Positions 15,831-24,303 are shown, numbered from the stretch's first letter. The stretch: 64,000 nt of DNA from an uncultured Caproiciproducens sp. (GCF_963664915.1 NZ_OY761810.1:572661-636660), one strand, 5' to 3'. A program made the numbers and translations. Notes: generated by a model not told the origin, from the letters alone.

Positions 15831-17030
15831 TTACATGTTTGCGATATGATAGCCCGCATCAATAATTGCCCTGCGAATCTGCTCCAGATGTTCATGGTTT
15901 CTGGTTTCCATACGGATATGCAGGTAGCAGTCGTTGATACCGGTATTTTCTCCGCCGCGGTCATGATGAACGCTTACCACATTCCCGCCCAAATCGGCAA
16001 TAATCGCTGAAACGTCCTTCAACTGACCCGGCTTATCCATCATGGCGATCACAAGGTCGCCCGAGCGTCCGGCTTTTAATAGGCCGCGGCTGATGACTCT
16101 TGAAAGAATTGTCACGTCGATATTGCCTCCGGACAGCAGGCAGACAACTTTTTTTCCTTTCACATCTACCTTGTTGAACATGGCGGCCGCAACGGCAACC
16201 GCGCCCGCTCCTTCGGCAATCAGCTTTTGCTGTTCAATCAGCGTAAGAATCGCCGTGGCGATTTCGTCATCCGTGACTGTGACAATCTTATCAACGTATT
16301 TGCTGCAGATATCAAAGGTTGTGTCTCCCGGACATTTTACCGCAATGCCATCCGCGAAGGTGGAAACACATTCAAGTGCCTCCACTTTATTTTGGGCAAG
16401 CGCCTGTACCATACTTGGCGCGCCGCTGGCCTGTACCCCGTAAACCTTGCAGTTCGGATTCAGTGACTTGACGGCATAGGCTACGCCGGAAATCAGTCCG
16501 CCGCCGCCGACCGGAACGATCACCGCGTCGACATCCGGCAGCTGGTTCAAAATTTCCAGTCCGATGGTACCCTGTCCTGCAATGACATCCGGATCGTTAA
16601 AAGGATGAATAAAGGTCGCGCCGCTTTCTTTTTGCAATTCACATGCTTTTTGATACGCATCGTCATAGACGCCCTTGACCAGGCACACCTGCGCCCCGTA
16701 GCTCTTGGTCGCTTCAACCTTGGAAATCGGCGCGCTGTCCGGTATGCAAATAAGTGACTGGATGCCGTTTTTTGCAGCGGCAAGAGCCACACCCTGCGCG
16801 TGGTTTCCCGCTGAACAGGCAATGACGCCTTTCGCCTTTTCTTCGTCGGTCAGCTGTGATATTTTGTAGTATGCGCCGCGCACTTTAAACGATCCTGTAA
16901 TCTGAAGATTTTCAGTTTTCAGATAAATTTGACTTTCCGGATTGATAAGCGGTGCGTGAATCATTGCCGTTTCACGGATAACACCCTTTAAAACATAGGC
17001 GGCGTGGTAAACCTGATCTAAAGTTAACAA
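15831..17030 (-). CDS. ilvA: Threonine ammonia-lyase
   Basis: Deaminates threonine to 2-oxobutanoate with PLP, the entry to isoleucine. The 399-aa protein is the short form. The PLP lysine is in ITGSFKVRGAYYK, the glycine-rich phosphate loop is VPVGGGGLISG, and a single C-terminal ACT domain starts at about residue 325 (DLVIAMMDKPGQL). The start is TTG with AGGGGAT 8 bases upstream. Short ACT-type forms can be either biosynthetic or catabolic; its place after ilvB and ilvN behind an Ile-type T-box argues for synthesis. Confidence 0.9.
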   Translation of the reverse strand: MLTLDQVYHAAYVLKGVIRETAMIHAPLINPESQIYLKTENLQITGSFKVRGAYYKISQLTDEEKAKGVIACSAGNHAQGVALAAAKNGIQSLICIPDSAPISKVEATKSYGAQVCLVKGVYDDAYQKACELQKESGATFIHPFNDPDVIAGQGTIGLEILNQLPDVDAVIVPVGGGGLISGVAYAVKSLNPNCKVYGVQASGAPSMVQALAQNKVEALECVSTFADGIAVKCPGDTTFDICSKYVDKIVTVTDDEIATAILTLIEQQKLIAEGAGAVAVAAAMFNKVDVKGKKVVCLLSGGNIDVTILSRVISRGLLKAGRSGDLVIAMMDKPGQLKDVSAIIADLGGNVVSVHHDRGGENTGINDCYLHIRMETRNHEHLEQIRRAIIDAGYHIANM

Positions 17031-17057
17031 GCTGATATCCCCTAACGTATTATTATT

Positions 17058-17546
17058 TTACTTCATCATTGCCATTGCGCCGGTACGCAGAATTTTCAGA
17101 ACATGATATGGATTGTATAATTCAATAAAGGAGTTGATTGTATTCGCGTCCCCAGTCAGCTCCATAATCATGGAATTCGTCTGCACGTTTAAAATACCGG
17201 CGTGGAATACATTTGCGATCTCCACCAGCTTTTCGCTGTTCTGCAGACTGCGTTCCACCTTTAAAAGCAGATGTTCGCGCACAACGGCTTCTTCACGGTT
17301 GAGCACGGTCACTTCTTCTACATCAATCAGTTTACTCACCTGTTTATCCACCTGGCGCACAATGCGGTCGTCGCCTGAAACGACAATCAAGATGCGTGAA
17401 TATTCTGTGTTTTCCGTCTGGGCCGCAACAATGCTTAAAATATTGTAGCAGCGGCGGCTGAACAGGCCGGCGATGCGAAGAAGAACGCCCGGGTTGTTTC
17501 TGGCAAGTACGGATAATACATATTCTTTATCGGTAATATTATTCAT
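17058..17546 (-). CDS. ilvN: Acetolactate synthase small (regulatory) subunit
   Basis: Regulatory partner of IlvB that confers valine feedback. The 162-aa protein has the ACT domain first (YVLSVLARNNPGVLLRIAGL, residues 8-27) and the usual C-terminal region (LVEIANVFHAGILNVQ). The ATG at 17546 is chosen because AGGGGG lies 9 bases upstream; a GTG at 17564 overlapping the ilvB stop is the alternative. It is coupled to ilvB. Confidence 0.94.
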   Translation of the reverse strand: MNNITDKEYVLSVLARNNPGVLLRIAGLFSRRCYNILSIVAAQTENTEYSRILIVVSGDDRIVRQVDKQVSKLIDVEEVTVLNREEAVVREHLLLKVERSLQNSEKLVEIANVFHAGILNVQTNSMIMELTGDANTINSFIELYNPYHVLKILRTGAMAMMK

Positions 17547-17560
17547 GATCATACGCCCCC

Positions 17561-19231
17561 TCACATTTCCAGAATCGGGTCTTCCACGGAGCCGCCTGCC
17601 GGAACCATCGGCAGCACATTGACGTCCGGGTCAATATGGCAGTTAATCAGAACCGGCTCGTGCAGCGAAAGCGCTTCTTTCAGCACCGGTTCAATTTCAC
17701 TCCTGCGGCTAATGGTAAACGCTTTCATGCCGAACGCCTGCGCCAACATTTCATAATTGGTTTTTTTGTCAAGCGTAGTCTGCGAAAAACGGCTGTCATA
17801 GAAAAGCTTTTGCCATTGCCGCACCATTCCAAGAACCTGATTGTTAAAGATCAGTTCGATAATCGGGATATTATACTGCGCCGCGGTCGACAGCTCATTA
17901 CAGTTCATATGGAAACTTCCGTCGCCCGCCATATTGATGACGCGTTTATCCGGATTGGCCACCTGCGCACCGAGCGCCGCGCCCAGACCGTATCCCATTG
18001 TTCCAAGGCCGCCGGAACTGATGAAATGCCGGGGAGACCGGAACTGGTAGAACTGAGCCGTCCATATCTGGTGCTGTCCGACCTCAGTAACCAGGATTGC
18101 TTCGGAATCCGTAAGCCTGTCAAGCGTTTCAATAACCTCCTGCGGCATGACCTCATCCTCCGAGGAACCTTCCTGAATAAGCGGATACAGTTCCTTCCAT
18201 TCGGCAAGCTGCTCCATCCACAGCTTGTGCTGACACTGTGAAAGCAGTTCATTCAGATGTGCTAATATTTCTTTGGCGTCGCCCTTCATTTTTAGATCCA
18301 CATCAATATTTTTATTGAATTCCGCCGTGTCTATCTCGATCTGAATGATTGGGCAGTGTTGTGCAAATAAATTTGCATTGCACAGCACGCGGTCGGAAAA
18401 ACGCGTGCCGATGGCAATCAGCAAGTCACAATTTTTGATCGCGAGTGCCGACGTGTTCGTTCCGTGCATTCCGAGCATGCCAATATAGCGGGAGTCGGTC
18501 TGGTCATATCCACCCTGGCACATCAGCGATGAAGAAACGGGTGCGTCAAGACGCTCTGCGAATTCTTTCAGCTCATCAAAGGCTTCCGCGGCAATGACGC
18601 CGCCGCCCGAATAAATAAACGGTCTTTCGCTCTTTTGAAGCATTTCCAGCGCCTGCTCAAAACGCTCATCATACGGGAAGTCGCCTTTAGGAGCTGGAAA
18701 TGGCTTTTGAGGCGTATATTCGCATTTCTGTGCCGTTATATCCTTGGGAATATCCACAAGCACCGGACCTTTTCGACCCGTACCCGCAATTAAGAACGCC
18801 TTGCGGATGGTATCGGCCAAATCTTCAATATTTTTTACCAGATAATTGTGCTTTGTAATCGGCATGGTGATGCCCGTGATGTCTACCTCCTGAAAGCTGT
18901 CCAATCCCAAAAGAGCACTGCTCACATTCCCGGTGATAGCGACCATCGGCACGGAATCCATGTAGGCAGTGGCAATTCCCGTCACGAGATTGGTCGCCCC
19001 CGGACCGGATGTTGCGATGCAAACTCCGGTTTTTCCGGTTGAACGGGCGTAGCCGTCCGCCGCATGAGCCGCACTCTGTTCATGAGCTGTGCGGATGTGG
19101 TTGATTCTGTCCTTATACTCGTAAATCGCGTCATAAATATAAAGCACTGACCCACCCGGATACCCGAAAACCGTATCCACCCCCTGCTCGAGCAGACACT
19201 CCATAATAATTTGTGCTCCTGTTAACTGCAT
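17561..19231 (-). CDS. ilvB: Acetolactate synthase large (catalytic) subunit
   Basis: Thiamine-diphosphate enzyme that joins two pyruvates, or pyruvate and 2-oxobutanoate, in valine, leucine and isoleucine synthesis. The 556-aa protein starts with GAQIIMECLLEQGVDTVFGYPG and has the catalytic Glu in RTAHEQSAAHAADGYAR. It continues with GPGATNLVTGIATAYMDS and ends with the ThDP motif GDGSFHMNCNEL. GGAGGAA precedes the ATG. It heads the ilvB-ilvN-ilvA-ridA operon behind a T-box leader. ilvC, ilvD and the leu genes are not in this window. Confidence 0.97.
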   Translation of the reverse strand: MQLTGAQIIMECLLEQGVDTVFGYPGGSVLYIYDAIYEYKDRINHIRTAHEQSAAHAADGYARSTGKTGVCIATSGPGATNLVTGIATAYMDSVPMVAITGNVSSALLGLDSFQEVDITGITMPITKHNYLVKNIEDLADTIRKAFLIAGTGRKGPVLVDIPKDITAQKCEYTPQKPFPAPKGDFPYDERFEQALEMLQKSERPFIYSGGGVIAAEAFDELKEFAERLDAPVSSSLMCQGGYDQTDSRYIGMLGMHGTNTSALAIKNCDLLIAIGTRFSDRVLCNANLFAQHCPIIQIEIDTAEFNKNIDVDLKMKGDAKEILAHLNELLSQCQHKLWMEQLAEWKELYPLIQEGSSEDEVMPQEVIETLDRLTDSEAILVTEVGQHQIWTAQFYQFRSPRHFISSGGLGTMGYGLGAALGAQVANPDKRVINMAGDGSFHMNCNELSTAAQYNIPIIELIFNNQVLGMVRQWQKLFYDSRFSQTTLDKKTNYEMLAQAFGMKAFTISRRSEIEPVLKEALSLHEPVLINCHIDPDVNVLPMVPAGGSVEDPILEM

Positions 19232-19275
19232 TTGTGATTCCTCCTTGAAAAAACATATCTTCCACAGAATAAAAC

Positions 19276-19535
19276 AAAAAAGCCTTCGCCTCCATGTATA
19301 GAGGCGAAGACTTTACTTCGCGGTACCACTCTAAATTCGCCGATAAAACGGCCTTAATGTGCATCAAACAATGCACTCTCGCTTAACGGTGAGAAACCGG
19401 ACTTACCTACTTAACGACTGTTCAGCAGCCTGCTCCGGGGTGATATCATGCAAACACCGCACCGTCTTTCACCCTTCGACGGCTCTCTGTGAGCGGAAAG
19501 AATGCAGTCTGTCCCCATCTGCGCATTTTAGTTAT
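19276..19535 (-). promoter_or_regulatory. T-box leader of the ilv operon, apparent Ile (AUC) specifier
   Basis: On the minus strand the T-box AGAGTGGTACCGCG is present (about 19316-19333), followed by the terminator hairpin CTTCGCCTC/GAGGCGAAG and a T6 run (about 19276-19309). Stem I carries an AGAGAG element, and a GATATCACC segment near 19436-19446 fits a specifier loop with AUC (Ile) followed by A. Uncharged tRNA(Ile) would favour the antiterminator and let ilvB be transcribed. The T-box sequence and terminator are clear; the codon assignment is by eye. Confidence 0.9.
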
Positions 19536-19591
19536 TAACTTATATTTTATGATATTCCGTCTGGCTTGTCAAGTGTTTTATAAAAAAGCAA

Positions 19592-19852
19592 TCATCGGGA
19601 CCCACTGTTCGTATACGCAGCGGGATCTTTGCGGTGAGGCATGATGACCGGATCCACAGGTTCATTGGTGTAGTAAGGCATGATGACCGGGTTTACAGGT
19701 TCATTGGTATAATAAGGCATAATGGACGGTTCGGTTCTTGCAGTAAAGCCCGAACTGTTTTTTGACCCGGCTGGTACTTTTGCCGCATATGCAGATTCGC
19801 AAAGCGACAGCATGATAGCCGTCAGCATCAACATACTTGCTATTTTTTTCAT
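19592..19852 (-). CDS. Small secreted protein with a 13-residue repeat
   Basis: An 86-aa protein with a signal peptide (MKKIASMLMLTAIMLSL, probable cleavage after AYA) and a proline-rich mature part containing IMPYYTNEPVNPV repeated twice plus a third partial IMPHR copy. GGGATGA precedes the ATG at 19852; an in-frame ATG at 19870 lacks a good site. It is not recognised. The composition suggests a surface or extracellular peptide. It lies downstream of the ilv T-box region but is a separate unit. Confidence 0.5.
   Translation of the reverse strand: MKKIASMLMLTAIMLSLCESAYAAKVPAGSKNSSGFTARTEPSIMPYYTNEPVNPVIMPYYTNEPVDPVIMPHRKDPAAYTNSGSR
19638..19729. repeat. 39-bp tandem repeat inside the small secreted protein gene
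   Basis: Units 19638-19676 and 19677-19715 are nearly identical, with differences mainly at single bases, and a third 14-base partial copy follows. The repeat is in frame (13 codons), so copy number could change without a frameshift. Confidence 0.85.
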
Positions 19853-19934
19853 GCATATCATCCCATTCAAGAATATTCAGACTAAGCGACAATACTATTT
19901 GTATTATTTCATTCTGTTTCAACAAAATTATATA

Positions 19935-20225
19935 TTATTTGAGCCAATATTCACTTCCGTCGCTTTTTCTGTCCATATATCCAAGTTCGATCAGGCCGCG
20001 GCGTAAAGTGGAATAATCGTCCGGATAAATTTGCTTCAAAATGCCATTTACATCCATCTCTGAATAGTGTTTCCCATTTTCAAACTGACCGGCTATTTTT
20101 TTGAAAATAACCGCCTTTTTCTTCGCTTTTGAAGAAATTACTTTCAGTTTTAAAGGTTCGATCGAGCTGAAAACATTGTTTAAGATTTTTTCTTCCTCTT
20201 CTGGGGTCACATCAAGCGTATCCAT
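19935..20225 (-). CDS. DUF2087 domain protein
   Basis: A 96-aa protein that is almost entirely one DUF2087 domain: KKKAVIFKKIAGQFENGKHYSE, VNGILKQIYPDDYSTLRRGLIE and LGYMDRKSDGSEYWL. This domain is often found behind HTH domains or alone and is thought to be regulatory; no activity is established that I know of. AGGAGGAT precedes the ATG. No operon partner is evident. Confidence 0.85.
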   Translation of the reverse strand: MDTLDVTPEEEEKILNNVFSSIEPLKLKVISSKAKKKAVIFKKIAGQFENGKHYSEMDVNGILKQIYPDDYSTLRRGLIELGYMDRKSDGSEYWLK

Positions 20226-20384
20226 ATTTATCCTCCTGTATTGTTCATTAAGATAAATTTTACATCACATTTTAAAAATGTCAAGCCAAAGAAGCCAAAT
20301 GCAAAAGACATTATTTCACGTTTAGAATTTTTTTGAATAAATAAAAAGAAAGTGATCATAATAAAAACAGAAGGAGTGAATAGA

Positions 20385-20591
20385 ATGTTAGATAAAATCG
20401 CATTGCTCTTGGTTATCATCGGCGGCATTAACTGGGGTTCGATTGGAATTTTTCAGTTTGATCTTGTGGCGTGGATTGGCGGCGGACAGTCAGGCATGTT
20501 CAGCAGAATCATTTATGTACTTGTTGCAATCGCAGCAATCTGGTGCGTTTCACTGCTGTTCAGAGATGACGAGGCTGTTCATGCCACCTAA
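20385..20591 (+). CDS. DUF378 family small membrane protein
   Basis: A 68-aa protein with two membrane helices and the family's GGINWGSIGIFQFDLVAWI motif between them. AAGGAG precedes the ATG at 20385; the longer frame from 20352 lacks a site. The function of DUF378 proteins is unknown. It is followed by a strong terminator and looks monocistronic. Confidence 0.88.
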   Translation: MLDKIALLLVIIGGINWGSIGIFQFDLVAWIGGGQSGMFSRIIYVLVAIAAIWCVSLLFRDDEAVHAT

Positions 20592-20599
20592 TGAATCAA

Positions 20600-20632
20600 A
20601 GCCCTCCCGATTTTGGGAGGGCTTATTTTTTT
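20600..20632 (+). terminator. Intrinsic terminator after the DUF378 gene
   Basis: AGCCCTCCC (20600-20608) pairs with GGGAGGGCT (20615-20623) around a 6-base loop and is followed by TATTTTTTT. The convergent gene ends four bases later. Confidence 0.92.
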
Positions 20633-20635
20633 CCG

Positions 20636-20896
20636 CTATCTGTTTTTTTCCGGAATATCATCTTCCATTTCTGGCTCGGCAAGATCTTTTCCTTCACTGG
20701 TTGTCGTGCCACGGCCGCCTAGATTGACGGATGACTTTTTTTCATCCTTTTTTGAAAGAGCACTGTTGGACATGTCTGACCGCGTCTTTTTATCATCGTT
20801 TTGACCAAGACAATTCGAATCGGTTAAGAAATCACAGCTTTTTTCATCATTATACGTTTCACCGTTTACGTTTTCTATACTATATTTTTTATCCAT
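20636..20896 (-). CDS. Hydrophilic small protein of unknown function
   Basis: An 86-aa, strongly charged protein (rich in Asp, Glu, Lys and Ser) with no signal peptide, membrane segment or recognisable domain; probably disordered. AAAAGGAG 7 bases before the ATG supports expression. It has two cysteines about 8 residues apart. I do not recognise it. Confidence 0.5.
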   Translation of the reverse strand: MDKKYSIENVNGETYNDEKSCDFLTDSNCLGQNDDKKTRSDMSNSALSKKDEKKSSVNLGGRGTTTSEGKDLAEPEMEDDIPEKNR

Positions 20897-21000
20897 AATT
20901 TTCTCCTTTTAAAAATAGCTTTTTCACTTCGGAACATTTTTAATATTTCCGAATTAAACGATAATATACTATTTTTAAACGAACGGACATTGATCGCCTA

Positions 21001-21615
21001 CTACTCATTTGTTTTTCGCTTTTCTTTATATTTATGGATCTGGGCAGAATACCGGATTGACCAGAAGACTAAAAAAACACACAATACGGCAACCACAGCC
21101 TTTATCCAGACTGTAAACGGCTCTAAATTACTGCTGGACGCGTGGCCGAATACAATCAGCAAAACCAGCATTGCGCTTGTAAATGCATACATATTTCGTA
21201 TTTTTCGGGAGTATTCAATTAGATCATCCAAATCCGTATGCAGTTCAAAAGGGTTGCCGTCCTTTTTCTTTTCCAATATTAACAATTCTTTATTGATGCT
21301 TCCGGGAGAGGTCGCGAGTTGTCCGCTCCACGGCCTCCATCTTACTTTACCGATGGAATAGTTAATGTTTATATTCTTAGAGAAGGAATGAAAACCCATT
21401 TCAGCCAGAAAATCACGATATCTTAACAATTCACGATAGGATTTATCGCCTACAAATTCGACTCTATATTCGTATTCCGATGGTTTGCAGTCTTCAAACT
21501 GATAGGTCAGCGTTGTTGTTGTTATTAATCGAAATCCCTTTGAAGCCATTTTATTCAGCCAATTTTCTTGACCCTCTATCGCGTTAAAAAAATACCTGAC
21601 AACTGTTTTTGTCAT
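21001..21615 (-). CDS. DUF2812 membrane protein, partner of a PadR regulator
   Basis: A 204-aa protein with an N-terminal soluble DUF2812 domain (about residues 1-125, with WLNKMASKGFRL and YEYRVEFV) and two C-terminal membrane helices (about 143-160 and 165-188). Genes of this family usually follow a PadR-type regulator, as here, where the two overlap by four bases (ATGA). A role in sensing envelope stress or drugs is sometimes proposed; nothing here proves it. Confidence 0.85.
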   Translation of the reverse strand: MTKTVVRYFFNAIEGQENWLNKMASKGFRLITTTTLTYQFEDCKPSEYEYRVEFVGDKSYRELLRYRDFLAEMGFHSFSKNININYSIGKVRWRPWSGQLATSPGSINKELLILEKKKDGNPFELHTDLDDLIEYSRKIRNMYAFTSAMLVLLIVFGHASSSNLEPFTVWIKAVVAVLCVFLVFWSIRYSAQIHKYKEKRKTNE

Positions 21616-21944
21616 GTCGTGTTCCCTCCTCGTGTAATCCTTATGCCAGTTTGATATACCTGATTTAAACGTTTCAGTTCAGACTCCGCAACTTGCCTTC
21701 CTGCATCTGAAATAATGTACTCTTTTTTCCTGTCATTTGTTTCATCGCCGCAGGGTATAATCCATCCTTTTTTTAGCAGAGTATGAATGGCTCCATAGAG
21801 TGTACCCGCACCCAGCACTAATCGCCCCCCTGTTTCACTTGAAATAAACTGCATAATACCGTAACCGTGGCTAGGCTTATAAACCGATAGAAGGATAAAA
21901 AAAGTGGTTTCTGTTAATGCACCGCCATTAATATTATCTCTCAT
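21612..21944 (-). CDS. PadR-family transcriptional regulator
   Basis: A 110-aa winged-helix protein: TETTFFILLSVYKPSHGYGIM, GAGTLYGAIHTLLKKGWI as recognition region and KKEYIISDAGRQVAESEL. The start at 21944 is chosen because GAGGT lies 6 bases upstream and the family begins here; an ATG at 22100 would add 52 unrelated residues. It is probably a repressor of its own two-gene operon through the inverted repeat at 21972-22010. Confidence 0.92.
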   Translation of the reverse strand: MRDNINGGALTETTFFILLSVYKPSHGYGIMQFISSETGGRLVLGAGTLYGAIHTLLKKGWIIPCGDETNDRKKEYIISDAGRQVAESELKRLNQVYQTGIRITRGGNTT

Positions 21945-21971
21945 TGAAACCTCACTTATTGTGAAAATATT

Positions 21972-22019
21972 AGTACGTTTACTGTAATATACTATAACGC
22001 TAAACGTACTATCTGTCAA
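21972..22019 (-). promoter_or_regulatory. PadR promoter with a 10-bp perfect inverted-repeat operator
   Basis: On the minus strand TTGACA (22019-22014), a 17-bp spacer and TATAGT (21996-21991). Perfect 10-bp arms AGTACGTTTA (21972-21981) and TAAACGTACT (22001-22010) flank the -10 box with a 19-bp gap, one arm inside the spacer and one at the start of transcription. This is a typical autorepressor layout. Confidence 0.85.
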
Positions 22020-22062
22020 GCACAAACCTTGTGACCATATTTTGTGAAAAACATAAAACCGG

Positions 22063-22118
22063 ATGGCAAAAAAACAACAAGCACACCGTTTCATATACAT
22101 GAAGCGATGTGCCTGTTG
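22063..22118 (-). terminator. Terminator at the end of the glycerol/dihydroxyacetone operon
   Basis: An imperfect stem of about 20 bp (22075-22094 with 22099-22118, loop ATAC) is followed on the minus strand by TTGTTTTTTT. It lies 53 bases after the dhaM stop. Confidence 0.85.
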
Positions 22119-22171
22119 CTATGGTGTGTGTCGAAACATGGAATAAGTAAAGGAGTAATCAAAATTTAATT

Positions 22172-22552
22172 TCAGAGCTTTTTCTCTGAAGCGGCATCCT
22201 GCACGGCCTCAGCAATCTCCGCCATGCTCTGTTTTGAGCTGGAGCCGATTGCCGCCACAACCGCGCCTTCTACCAGAGGGCAGTCGAGCATCTGAATTTT
22301 CCTGTCGGGCATATTTTCAATCACCATCTCAGCTGTCATAACCGCGCTGCCCATATCCATCAGGATAACCACGCCGTCATCGGAATATACTGAATCAATG
22401 GCTGTACTAATTTTTTCAAAGCTGGTGCCAAAGGTACCGTCATCAAGACCGCCCGCCGCTACAACCGGTGCATCGTCAGCCATCATTTTAGCCAACTCAG
22501 CAACTCCTTCGGCAAGCTTGGCACTGTGGGATACAATTATAATTCCTACCAT
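22172..22552 (-). CDS. dhaM: PTS-type phosphocarrier subunit of dihydroxyacetone kinase
   Basis: Passes phosphate from HPr to DhaL-bound ADP in the PEP-dependent dihydroxyacetone kinase. The 126-aa protein is the single EIIA(Man)-like domain form with the phosphorylatable His at residue 9 (IIIVSHSAKLAEG) and the ILMDMGSAVMTAEM segment. It lacks the HPr and EI domains seen in the E. coli protein, as usual in Firmicutes. It is the last of dhaK-dhaL-dhaM, 22 bases after dhaL. Confidence 0.93.
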   Translation of the reverse strand: MVGIIIVSHSAKLAEGVAELAKMMADDAPVVAAGGLDDGTFGTSFEKISTAIDSVYSDDGVVILMDMGSAVMTAEMVIENMPDRKIQMLDCPLVEGAVVAAIGSSSKQSMAEIAEAVQDAASEKKL

Positions 22553-22574
22553 ATTAACCCCTCTCCTGTTTAAA

Positions 22575-23198
22575 TTACAGCATTCTGTTGATTACTTTCA
22601 GCATTAAGCAGGCGGAAGTTGCTCCCGGGTCCTGATGACCAAGGCTTCTTTCACCAAGGTAGCTGGCTCTTCCTTTGGTTGCAATAATGGTTTTTGTATA
22701 TTCAACACCTTTTTCGGCCGCTTCCACACCCAATGTAAGCGCGGCTTTGAAGTCGTTATTCTCTTCATAACTTTTTTTAATGGCATTCAGAGCCGGAATC
22801 AAAGCATCCAGCATAGTTTTTTCGCCTTCATGCGCCTTGCCTCTCATTTCGATTCCACCGATTGCCGCTTCCAGTGCGGAAATAAAGTCTTTGCCATCCA
22901 TTTCGTTCTTGGCACCTACCGCGGCACCGGCTTTCAAAAACGCAGTTCCGTAAAGGGGGCCGGATGCTCCTCCAACGGTAGAAACCAACGACATTCCAAC
23001 AGTCTTAAGAATAGACCCAATGTCTTTTCCGGAAAGATCGGCCAGCTTCTTCTCTACATCTTTAAAACCCCTGGCCATATTGATTCCATGGTCACCATCA
23101 CCGATCACATTATCCAGTTCTGTTAAAAATTCTTTTTCCATCTGAATTTGCTCGCCAATCTGCGTCAATATTTCTATTACTTTTGTGTTGTCCGTCAT
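22575..23198 (-). CDS. dhaL: Dihydroxyacetone kinase ADP-binding subunit
   Basis: Holds ADP permanently and relays phosphate from DhaM to dihydroxyacetone on DhaK. The 207-aa protein shows the Mg-binding cluster in NVIGDGDHGINMARG, the GASGPLYGTAF loop and the C-terminal RASYLGERSLGHQDPGATS. The start at 23198 is chosen for GAAAGGGAA upstream; an ATG at 23234 is less likely. A hairpin separates it from dhaK. Confidence 0.94.
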   Translation of the reverse strand: MTDNTKVIEILTQIGEQIQMEKEFLTELDNVIGDGDHGINMARGFKDVEKKLADLSGKDIGSILKTVGMSLVSTVGGASGPLYGTAFLKAGAAVGAKNEMDGKDFISALEAAIGGIEMRGKAHEGEKTMLDALIPALNAIKKSYEENNDFKAALTLGVEAAEKGVEYTKTIIATKGRASYLGERSLGHQDPGATSACLMLKVINRML

Positions 23199-23274
23199 AA
23201 CAATTTCCCTTTCAAAAATATATATCCATATCATTCAATAATAAATGATATATATGCAAACAGATGAAAATTAT

Positions 23275-23300
23275 GCGGCGGAACGGTGGGGCTCCGCCGC
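23275..23300 (-). other. Hairpin between dhaK and dhaL
   Basis: GCGGCGGA and TCCGCCGC arms (23275-23282 and 23293-23300) pair perfectly. An A/T-rich hairpin (ATATCATT/AATGATAT) follows on the minus strand just before dhaL. There is no strong T run, so mRNA processing or stability control is more likely than termination. Confidence 0.6.
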
Positions 23301-23313
23301 ACACAATAAACAA

Positions 23314-24303
23314 TTATTCTTTAAATGCAGGTGTGTCGGCTTTCGCGTCAAGCAATTCTTTCAGTTCTGCATCAAGACGGAGCAATGAAATGGAGAAACC
23401 CGCCATTTCAATGGACGTCATGTAGTTGCCGACATACGTCTTATAAATTTTGATTCCCTTTTCAGTTAGGTAATCGTGAACCTTATTATTGATGATAAAG
23501 AGTTCCATTAATGGGGTGGCGCCAGAGCCATTAACCATAACCGCAACTTCTTTTCCGACAAAATCAATGTCTGCTACAATTTTGTCCAGAAGCATGGTCG
23601 CAATTTCATCCGCGCTCTTAATCTTCTCTCTGTGCGTACCGGGCTCGCCGTGAATGCCGATTCCGATTTCCATTTCATCCTCGCCAAGCTCAAAGCCGGG
23701 TTTCCCTGCCGCAGGAACGGTACAGGGCGTAAGAGCCATGCCCATTGTTCTCACGTTATCAACCACTTTTTGCGCTACACGGTGAACTTCATTCAGATCC
23801 GCCCCGGTTTCGGCTTTCGCACCGGCAATTTTATGAATAAATACGGTGCCGGCGACGCCGCGGCGTCCGGTTGTGTAAAGACTGTCTTTGACTGCAACAT
23901 CATCGTTTGAAACAACATATTTTACAGCAACACCGTCTGCATCAGCCATTTCTGCCGCCATTTCAAAGTTCATAACATCGCCTGTGTAGTTCTTCACTAC
24001 CATCAGCACGCCTTTGTCGGTGGCAATTGCTTTAATGCCTTCATAAATCTGATCAGGAGTCGGTGACGTAAACACTGGCCCTGCCACGGCGCAATCAAGC
24101 ATTCCTTCGCCGACATATCCGCCATGCGCAGGCTCATGTCCGCTGCCGCCGCCACTGATAAGCGCAACCTTGCCTTCCTTTTTGTGAGCTCTGACAACAA
24201 CATTTCCGCAATCCAGCTTTTTAATGTGGTTAGGATATGCTTTTACCATACCAACAATCATTTCCTGTTCCACATTATCCACGCTGTTTATTAACTTCTT
24301 CAC
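23314..24303 (-). CDS. dhaK: Dihydroxyacetone kinase substrate-binding subunit
   Basis: Binds dihydroxyacetone covalently through a histidine and presents it for phosphorylation. The 329-aa protein has ALISGGGSGHEPAHGGYVG near residue 50, VKNYTGDVMNFEMAAE, and GIGIHGEPGTHRE, which holds the hemiaminal His. The start is GTG at 24303 with AGGAGGCG 7 bases upstream. It follows the DUF1667 gene by 55 bases in the same direction as glpK, glpF and the oxidoreductases. Confidence 0.95.
   Translation of the reverse strand: MKKLINSVDNVEQEMIVGMVKAYPNHIKKLDCGNVVVRAHKKEGKVALISGGGSGHEPAHGGYVGEGMLDCAVAGPVFTSPTPDQIYEGIKAIATDKGVLMVVKNYTGDVMNFEMAAEMADADGVAVKYVVSNDDVAVKDSLYTTGRRGVAGTVFIHKIAGAKAETGADLNEVHRVAQKVVDNVRTMGMALTPCTVPAAGKPGFELGEDEMEIGIGIHGEPGTHREKIKSADEIATMLLDKIVADIDFVGKEVAVMVNGSGATPLMELFIINNKVHDYLTEKGIKIYKTYVGNYMTSIEMAGFSISLLRLDAELKELLDAKADTPAFKE

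Noticed and set aside
19131-19376. ORF across the ilvB start and T-box terminator on the minus strand
   Set aside because: It overlaps ilvB in another frame and the T-box RNA; it has no ribosome site or family match.
19638-19729. Possible CRISPR-like repeat
   Set aside because: Units are directly adjacent without spacers, in frame within a coding region and only two and a half copies.
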